Below are positions 13,097-17,385 of a DNA stretch of 17,385 nucleotides, piece after piece (positions within the stretch are counted from its first letter, which is position 1; each line of letters begins with the position of its first letter). The position numbers and the translations under genes were made by a program. The notes under the pieces were generated by a model. It did not search any database and had not been told where the DNA came from. It saw only the letters and a list, made by a program, of their open reading frames with translations. Location of the stretch: positions 2,386 to 19,770 of the forward strand of contig DKYK01000056.1 in assembly GCA_002492415.1 (NCBI GenBank). The letters are read 5' to 3'. The stretch comes from Christensenella sp. UBA7102. Its GTDB lineage: Bacteria > Bacillota > Clostridia > Christensenellales > UBA1750.

Positions 13097-14245
13097 CTAA
13101 TCCTTATATCCGATGTATTCGTAATCCGCGATTTCGCCGGCTTCGTCCTTTTTAGCCTGCACCAGATGCACGCCCTCCTCGGCGATGAGCTTATCGTCAT
13201 AGAGGCGGTTGAGCAGGTTCCCGGCGCGCAAGCGGATGTCGCGCTCCTCAAAGCGCACCATGTCCACCAGCCGTTTGACCAGCACGGGGCGGGTATTTCC
13301 GTGGCGCGCCAGCATGTAGGCGGCGTCCTCGCTTGCCGCCTTGGTCTGCACAAACCACAGCAGCAGCGCGCTGCGGGCGTTGTCGCGATCCAGCCGCTCC
13401 AGCAGCTGCACGATGTATTTCCACAGCTCGGGCTGCATGCGGCCCAGGCAGGCCATCAGCGCCTGTCCAAAGTCGTCGGCGCTCTTGGGCGGCATCACTT
13501 CAAAGAGGATGTCGCACAGCTCGTCGTTGGGCATGCACTCCAGCAACAGCGCCACGCGGCCCACGTCGGACAGATCCTCGCCCACGTAGCCTGCCAGCGC
13601 CTGCTCGCCCGCCAATCCTTTGGCCGCCAGCGCGTGCGCCGCCAGGTTGCGCAACCGCGCAGGCGCGCACGGGCGCAGCCGCAGGAACTTGTGCAGCGCC
13701 TTGACGGCGCCGATGTCGTCCACCTCTCCCAGCAGCGACACCACGTCGCGGCACATCGCCTGCTGCCACAGGCGCGTCTTGGCGGCATCTGCCTCCTTCT
13801 CGGTCTGGCTCATCAGCAGATCCTCCAGGGGCTGAACCATCTCGGCGCGGTTCCTGCCGCGCAGCGCCACCAGCACGTCGGGCGCGAGACGCTCGTCCTC
13901 CAGAGCCTTGAGCAGGCCGCCCAGCGCGCGGTCGCCGTCCATATTGATCAGCGCGGCGAGCACGGGCTTGGTCACAGCGTAGTTGCCCGACACCAGCGCG
14001 TCGCACAGCGCGGGAATGGCGGCCTCATTGCGGATATCCATCAGCGCGCGCTGCGCGGGCTCCCACACCGCAATGTCGTCGCTTGCGGCCAGCTGCAGCA
14101 GCATGCGCGTGGCCTCGCCGTCGCCGATGTCGGCCAGCGCCTGCACCGCCTCCTGCCGCCGCGCGGCGCGGCCGCGACGCGCCGCCTTGCCCAGCGCCGC
14201 CACGTTGCGTTTCTTTTTCATATTTTCAACTCGAAACCAAGTCAT
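13097..14245 (-). CDS. HEAT-repeat protein of unknown function
   Basis: A 382-residue, all-helical protein. It has a strongly basic start (MKKKRN...RRGRAARRQE) followed by successive HEAT-like units such as EAVQALADIGDGEATRMLLQ, WEPAQRALMDIRNEAAIPAL, and KALHKFLRLRPCAPARLRNL up to about residue 350. The tail is acidic (EAGEIADYEYIGYKD). HEAT repeats are protein-protein scaffolds and give no enzymatic clue. There is no signal peptide or membrane segment. ATG 14245 is chosen for the GGAG 8 nt upstream; TTG 14266 and ATG 14221 are alternatives. It is the first gene of a two-gene operon with the GH51 enzyme, with a SigA-like promoter just upstream. Confidence 0.88.
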   Translation of the reverse strand: MTWFRVENMKKKRNVAALGKAARRGRAARRQEAVQALADIGDGEATRMLLQLAASDDIAVWEPAQRALMDIRNEAAIPALCDALVSGNYAVTKPVLAALINMDGDRALGGLLKALEDERLAPDVLVALRGRNRAEMVQPLEDLLMSQTEKEADAAKTRLWQQAMCRDVVSLLGEVDDIGAVKALHKFLRLRPCAPARLRNLAAHALAAKGLAGEQALAGYVGEDLSDVGRVALLLECMPNDELCDILFEVMPPKSADDFGQALMACLGRMQPELWKYIVQLLERLDRDNARSALLLWFVQTKAASEDAAYMLARHGNTRPVLVKRLVDMVRFEERDIRLRAGNLLNRLYDDKLIAEEGVHLVQAKKDEAGEIADYEYIGYKD

Positions 14246-14282
14246 CCTTTTCACTCCGTTTCGCAAGCATGTCCACTATTAG

Positions 14283-14309
14283 ATTATATGGAAAATCCCT
14301 CCTTGTCAA
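14283..14309 (-). promoter_or_regulatory. Promoter of the HEAT-GH51 operon
   Basis: On the minus strand a perfect TTGACA (14309-14304) and a perfect TATAAT (14288-14283) are separated by only 15 bp. A shifted -10 (TAATCT) at 17 bp is the alternative. The non-optimal spacing could mean the promoter needs an activator. Confidence 0.6.
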
Positions 14310-14343
14310 TCGTTCCCGCGCGCTTTATCTGATTGGAAACAAC

Positions 14344-14372
14344 TTGTATGGCCTGCGCGCACATGGTATACT
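14344..14372 (+). promoter_or_regulatory. Promoter of the ART-like gene
   Basis: TTGTAT (14344-14349), 17 bp, and TATACT (14367-14372) preceded by TGG (extended -10). The expected start is about 20 nt before the ATG at 14399. It diverges from the HEAT-GH51 promoter, with the two -35 boxes 34 bp apart. Confidence 0.8.
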
Positions 14373-14398
14373 GAAAAAAACAGGAGGTGGCAAGGCAT

Positions 14399-15208
14399 AT
14401 GCTGTGGTTTACTGCGCCAGATTGGGTGGAATGCGCCCAAAACCCAGTCACAGGCCGTCCTTTTGGTGACAGCGACGTGATCCTGCGCCTGACGGACAGC
14501 TCGGGATACCGGCTGCTGTGCGGTGCGCGCAACGGCTCTCCCTACGCGCTGCTGGTCAGCCGCCTCGCCGCGCATTGGGAATACGCGGTGTCGGATTTTC
14601 TGCGCTACCAGCAAGAGTTGGGGCACAACGTGCTGTGCGCGATGGATGAGGCGGACCGCGCGCACGCGCTGGCAGCGACGGCGGGACACCCCCATGACGA
14701 GCGCGCACTGCGGCCCTGGGAGCCGTCCGTGCTGGTGCACAGCACCACGCCGCAAGGCTGGACAGGCATCCTGCGGGACGGCGCGGTGCGCTGCTGGAGG
14801 GCGCTGCATGCGCAGCACGCCGACTGGGAGCCTGCGCCCATCGGCGCGCGCCTGGGCGATCCGCCGGATTTTTCCGACTATGTGATGTTCTCCACGGGGC
14901 ACGTCGCGGGCGAGATCGTGGTGCTCTCCAAGCAGACGGACCGCATCAACATGGACGAAAACGCCAGCTACACGCCCGGTGCGCGGCTCTACTTTGACGC
15001 CGCCGCACTCGCCCGGGACGGGCTGCTGATCCGTGACGGCGCACATCTCAAGGTGCGGCAGGAAGTCCCCCTGCTGCCCTATCTGCTGTGCGCCATCACG
15101 CCGCAGCAGCTGGGTTTGGAACGCTCCACGCCCAATGAATTCACGCGCCTTGCCAACGCAGAATTTGCAAAAGCCCATCCGGAACTGCCCCTTGCGGATG
15201 CGCAGTAA
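14399..15208 (+). CDS. Uncharacterised protein, possible ADP-ribosyltransferase-fold domain
   Basis: A 269-residue soluble protein. Residues 1-105 form a domain I do not recognise, rich in aromatic residues (FLRYQQELGHNVLCAMDEADRA). Residues 110-245 resemble small ADP-ribosyltransferases such as DarT and KptA: VLVHSTTPQGWTGILRDGAV (111-130) matches the first motif, a His-Ser/Thr pair followed by a helix ending in a glycine; DYVMFSTG (160-167) fits the next strand; ARLYFDAAAL (195-204) supplies a Tyr; and VRQEVPLLPYLLCAIT (219-234) matches the final motif with a conserved Glu (Glu222) before a strand. This is motif-level inference without a search; an inactive fold member or an unrelated family is possible. 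ATG 14399 is preferred to GTG 14387 because the latter lies within the GGAGG ribosome site. No macrodomain antitoxin gene is adjacent. Confidence 0.85.
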   Translation: MLWFTAPDWVECAQNPVTGRPFGDSDVILRLTDSSGYRLLCGARNGSPYALLVSRLAAHWEYAVSDFLRYQQELGHNVLCAMDEADRAHALAATAGHPHDERALRPWEPSVLVHSTTPQGWTGILRDGAVRCWRALHAQHADWEPAPIGARLGDPPDFSDYVMFSTGHVAGEIVVLSKQTDRINMDENASYTPGARLYFDAAALARDGLLIRDGAHLKVRQEVPLLPYLLCAITPQQLGLERSTPNEFTRLANAEFAKAHPELPLADAQ

Positions 15209-15482
15209 AACTCCGCCGGAATCCCCCAGGAGGAAGTTTGAACGGGGCACAGCCCCCTTCATGTCCAAATCCGAAACCGGGGGCGTGTATCCCGTCTTCT
15301 GTGCGATTTTCTGCAAGTCAGGCTGCCGAAATTTAGATGAGCAATTCACGCTATCCGTTTCCAAAGCATAAGTCGATGCAAAATCGCTACCTATAAAGAA
15401 AAATTCGTGTGCGGCAAAGCCGTGCGCGAATTTTCTCCCCCCATGCAAAAGATGAGCATCATCTTTTGCATGGCGCTTCTGC
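15209..15482 (+). other. Non-coding stretch with two stem-loops
   Basis: No credible gene is found here. The stretch looks less G+C-rich than the flanking genes. It holds GGGGC-ACA-GCCCC (15244-15256), whose right arm could instead pair with GGGGGC at 15279-15284; a 16-bp stem (15400-15415 with 15419-15434, loop AAA) closed throughout by Watson-Crick or G-U pairs on the plus strand; and a perfect 15-bp stem (15441-15455 with 15459-15473, loop GCA). In the first long stem three pairs are G-U in plus-strand RNA and would be A-C mismatches in minus-strand RNA, so folding favours the plus strand. It may be a 3' UTR, a small RNA or part of a dispersed intergenic element. Confidence 0.5.
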
Positions 15483-15533
15483 AACTAAAAACAGAGGACA
15501 TCCGAACCGGATGTCCTCTGTTTTTAGTTTTTT
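15483..15533. terminator. Bidirectional terminator between the ART-like gene and rplQ
   Basis: A perfect 22-bp stem (15483-15504 with 15508-15529, loop AAC) with internal A5/T5 tracts and a T-run after it. It ends two bases before the rplQ stop codon (15534-15532), closing the alpha operon on the minus strand and the ART-like transcript on the plus strand. Confidence 0.9.
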
Positions 15534-16044
15534 AGATGAGCTCCAGGATCACCATTTCAGCGCCGTCGCCCTTGCGGGGGCCCATCTTCAGGATGCGGGT
15601 GTAGCCCCCGCCCTGGCCGAGCTCCGCCTTGCGCTTGTTGTACTTGGGCGCATATTCACGGAACATCTTCTCAATGATGGGATGCTTGTTGTCCTTGGTG
15701 CGGGCCTTGTAATCGGCCTTGGACTCATCGTCCTTCTTGGTCTCCTGGATGTCGTAGAGGTAGGACATCAGGATGCGGCGCGCGTGCAGCTTGGTGGGCG
15801 CGTCGTTGACGAAGGTTTCGGTGACTTCCTGCCCCTTGTCGTTCTTATAGGTCTTGGTGACCTCAACAGTGTTATCACACTCGCGCATAGCAAGAGTAAT
15901 GAGCTTTTCCGCGATGGAGCGCACTTCCTTAGCGCGATCCAGGGTGGTGACGATCTTGCCGTTCCAGATCAGCTGAGAGACCTGGTTGCGCAGGAGTGCC
16001 TTACGCTGGTCGGCCGGGCGGCCGAGCTTGCGTTCAGTGGCCAT
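15532..16044 (-). CDS. rplQ: 50S ribosomal protein L17
   Basis: A 170-residue L17, a large-subunit protein near the peptide exit tunnel. The N-terminus is standard after the start (LGRPADQRKALLRNQVSQLI ... TTLDRAKEVRSIAEKLITLA) and the C-terminus ends in the usual GGGYTRILKMGPRKGDGAEMVILEL. Between them is a long insert (about 60-140) with charged segments (KTYKNDKGQEVTET, KKDDESKADYKARTKDNK), so it is clearly longer than the ~115-130 residue form of most Bacillota. ATG 16044 follows AAGGAGGG with an 8-nt spacer. It is the last gene of the rpsD-rpoA-rplQ run. Confidence 0.97.
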   Translation of the reverse strand: MATERKLGRPADQRKALLRNQVSQLIWNGKIVTTLDRAKEVRSIAEKLITLAMRECDNTVEVTKTYKNDKGQEVTETFVNDAPTKLHARRILMSYLYDIQETKKDDESKADYKARTKDNKHPIIEKMFREYAPKYNKRKAELGQGGGYTRILKMGPRKGDGAEMVILELI

Positions 16045-16129
16045 GGTTGTTTCCCTCCTTGCGTTTCGCCCGGGCGCTTATTTTTCCCGCGGGCGTCTGA
16101 CATCAGTACGTTTTTATGGTGCGGAGAGC

Positions 16130-17074
16130 TTATTCTTCGCTGCGGCGCAGGCCAAGGCCCAGCGCGGCGAGCTTCTGCTCCACTTCCTCGAGCGATTTCT
16201 TGCCCAGGTTGCGCACTTTCATCATATCCTCCTCGTTGCGCTGGATCAACTCGGCAACCGTGTTGATGTTGGCGCGCTTGAGGCAGTTGTAGGCGCGGAC
16301 GGAAAGATCCAACTCTTCGATGGTCATCTCCTGCACCTTTTCCATCTTGTTGTCTTCCGGCTCGTTGAAGTCCACCGGCACAACGTTTTCGGTAAGATTG
16401 ATAAACAGCATGAGATGCTCGGATAGAATCTTCGCCGCCATAGAGGTGGCTTCATCCGGCTTGATGCTTCCATCTGTCCACACCTCGAGGGTGAGCTTGT
16501 CGTAGTCCGTCATCTGGCCGACGCGCGTGTTCTCGATGGTGTAATTGACCTTGCGGATGGGGGTGAAGATGGAGTCCACGGGCAGCACGCCGATGGGCAT
16601 GTTGGGCGTCTTGTTGCGGTCGGACGACACGTAACCGCGGCCCTTGCACAGGGTGATCTCCATGTTCAGGTGCGCATCCTCGTTCAAGGTCGCAATGACC
16701 AGGTCGGGATTGATGATCTCGACCTGCTCGTCGCAAACGATGTCCCCGGCCGTCACCACGCACTCGCCGGAGGCGTTGATGGTGACGACCTTGGGGCCGT
16801 CGCAATACAGCTTTGCGGACAACGCCTTGAGGTTGAGGATGATCTCGGTGACATCCTCCTTGACCCCAGGGATCGTGGAAAACTCATGCAAGACGCCCTC
16901 GATGCGGACAGAGGAGACCGCCACGCCGGGCAACGAGGAAAGCAAAATCCTGCGCAGTGAATTGCCCAAGGTCGTGCCAAAACCGCGCTCCAGCGGCTCT
17001 ACGACGAACTTTCCGTACAGGTTGCCTTCGCTGATCTCGACACACTCGATTCTGGGCTTTTCCATTTCTATCAT
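16130..17074 (-). CDS. rpoA: DNA-directed RNA polymerase subunit alpha
   Basis: A 314-residue alpha subunit. The N-terminal dimerisation/assembly domain carries GFGTTLGNSLRRILLSSLPGVA (about 31-52) and HEFSTIPGVKEDVTEIILNLK (about 63-83). A flexible acidic linker (about 235-250) leads to the C-terminal domain with LDLSVRAYNCLKRANINTV and MMKVRNLGKKSLEEVEQKL, which contacts UP elements and activators. Length is normal. ATG 17074 follows GGAGGG with a 9-nt spacer. It lies 85 bp before rplQ and 86 bp after rpsD; both gaps appear featureless. Confidence 0.98.
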   Translation of the reverse strand: MIEMEKPRIECVEISEGNLYGKFVVEPLERGFGTTLGNSLRRILLSSLPGVAVSSVRIEGVLHEFSTIPGVKEDVTEIILNLKALSAKLYCDGPKVVTINASGECVVTAGDIVCDEQVEIINPDLVIATLNEDAHLNMEITLCKGRGYVSSDRNKTPNMPIGVLPVDSIFTPIRKVNYTIENTRVGQMTDYDKLTLEVWTDGSIKPDEATSMAAKILSEHLMLFINLTENVVPVDFNEPEDNKMEKVQEMTIEELDLSVRAYNCLKRANINTVAELIQRNEEDMMKVRNLGKKSLEEVEQKLAALGLGLRRSEE

Positions 17075-17160
17075 AGGCTCTATCCCTCCTCATCAAGCAC
17101 AAGTTGCATTGCGGTAAGATTGGTGCAAGCGCATGGGGCGCATCCTCACTTGCCGCAAGC

Positions 17161-17385
17161 TTACTTGGAGTACAGCTCGACGATGAGGTGCTCCTCGAAC
17201 GCCATATCGACGTCCTCGCGGGTGGGCAGCGCATTGACAGTGCCCTGCAGCTGCTCCGCCTCAAAGGTCAGCCACTTGGGGACGACGTGGGTCGTGCCCT
17301 CGCGCAGCGCCTTGAAGTGCTCCATGTCACGGCTGCGCTCGCGCACGCCGATGACCTGGCCGGCCTCCACCTCGAAGGAGGGGAT
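17161..17385 (-). CDS. rpsD: 30S ribosomal protein S4 (C-terminal part, N-terminus off the edge)
   Basis: The last 74 residues of S4, the small-subunit assembly protein that binds 16S rRNA and in many bacteria represses its own operon. The visible part holds the end of the S4 RNA-binding domain (IPSFEVEAGQVIGVRERSRD), then VPKWLTFEAEQLQGTVNALPTRED and the conserved end EEHLIVELYSK. The frame is open to the window edge, so roughly 120-135 N-terminal residues lie outside. It is first of the visible rpsD-rpoA-rplQ run. Confidence 0.95.
   Translation of the reverse strand: MPSFEVEAGQVIGVRERSRDMEHFKALREGTTHVVPKWLTFEAEQLQGTVNALPTREDVDMAFEEHLIVELYSK

Noticed and set aside
11504..14332. A 942-codon open frame on the plus strand opposite the GH51 and HEAT genes
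   Set aside because: It is antisense to two genes with recognisable families and ribosome sites. Its product is a His/Arg/Gly/Val-rich mirror translation typical of high-GC DNA.
14306..15484. Minus-strand 392-codon frame opposite the ART-like gene and the structured intergenic stretch
   Set aside because: Most of it is antisense to a gene with better codon use, promoter and ribosome site. The part over 15209-15484 crosses the stem-loops and has no ribosome site.
1..17385. CRISPR arrays, insertion sequences, integrase or phage structural genes, rRNA
   Set aside because: No regularly spaced direct repeats, transposase or integrase motifs, or rRNA sequences were seen on either strand.

Overview
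The window is a G+C-rich, densely packed bacterial chromosome segment. It most likely comes from a high-GC member of the Clostridia (Bacillota). The signs are strong AGGAGG-type ribosome binding sites, SigA-type promoters (TTGACA/TTGCAA, 17 bp, TATAAT/TATACT), intrinsic terminators with U-tracts, a DNA polymerase I whose proofreading domain looks degenerate, and the rpsD-rpoA-rplQ order. A Christensenellales-like lineage is possible, but that is only an impression. Nothing in the window is clearly a phage, transposon or CRISPR locus.

Layout, left to right. (1) 1-1048, minus: phosphoglycerate kinase (C-terminus off the edge) with its own promoter; just upstream on the same strand is a probable 56-residue membrane peptide ending in a terminator. 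(2) 1543-2421, plus: a sugar isomerase/epimerase-like TIM-barrel protein with promoter and terminator. (3) 2493-3110: a divergent pair, a 71-residue unknown protein (minus, perfect consensus promoter) and a small XRE-type regulator (plus), with two palindromes between them. (4) 8560-3149, minus: a four-gene housekeeping operon, polA, coaE, a membrane-anchored lytic transglycosylase and a family-5 solute-binding lipoprotein. Junctions are tight: 18 bp, a GTGA overlap, then an 80-bp overlap. (5) 8690-9136, plus: rpiB, divergent from polA, preceded by a possible 19-codon leader ORF that overlaps its start codon. (6) 11113-9216, minus: an ECF sigma factor and its membrane-spanning zinc-finger anti-sigma factor, which carries an extracytoplasmic DUF4349-like domain, joined by an ATGA overlap. 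(7) 11225-11311, plus: tRNA-Leu(CAA) with promoter and terminator. (8) 14245-11600, minus: a HEAT-repeat protein and a GH51 alpha-L-arabinofuranosidase in one operon. (9) 14399-15208, plus: an uncharacterised 269-residue protein whose C-terminal half has the spacing and motifs of an ADP-ribosyltransferase fold (DarT/KptA-like). (10) 15209-15531: a non-coding stretch with three stacked stem-loops. (11) 17385-15532, minus: the end of the ribosomal alpha operon, rpsD (partial), rpoA and rplQ.

Functionally the segment mixes core metabolism (pgk, rpiB, coaE), replication/repair (polA), translation and transcription (tRNA-Leu, rpsD, rplQ, rpoA), envelope functions (lytic transglycosylase, lipoprotein, ECF/anti-sigma pair) and plant-polysaccharide sugar use (GH51, and perhaps the TIM-barrel isomerase), which would fit a gut or plant-fibre-associated anaerobe. 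The items most worth following up are the ART-like orphan protein, the structured intergenic region after it, the XRE/71-residue divergent pair, the HEAT-GH51 operon and the small peptide ORFs beside pgk and rpiB.
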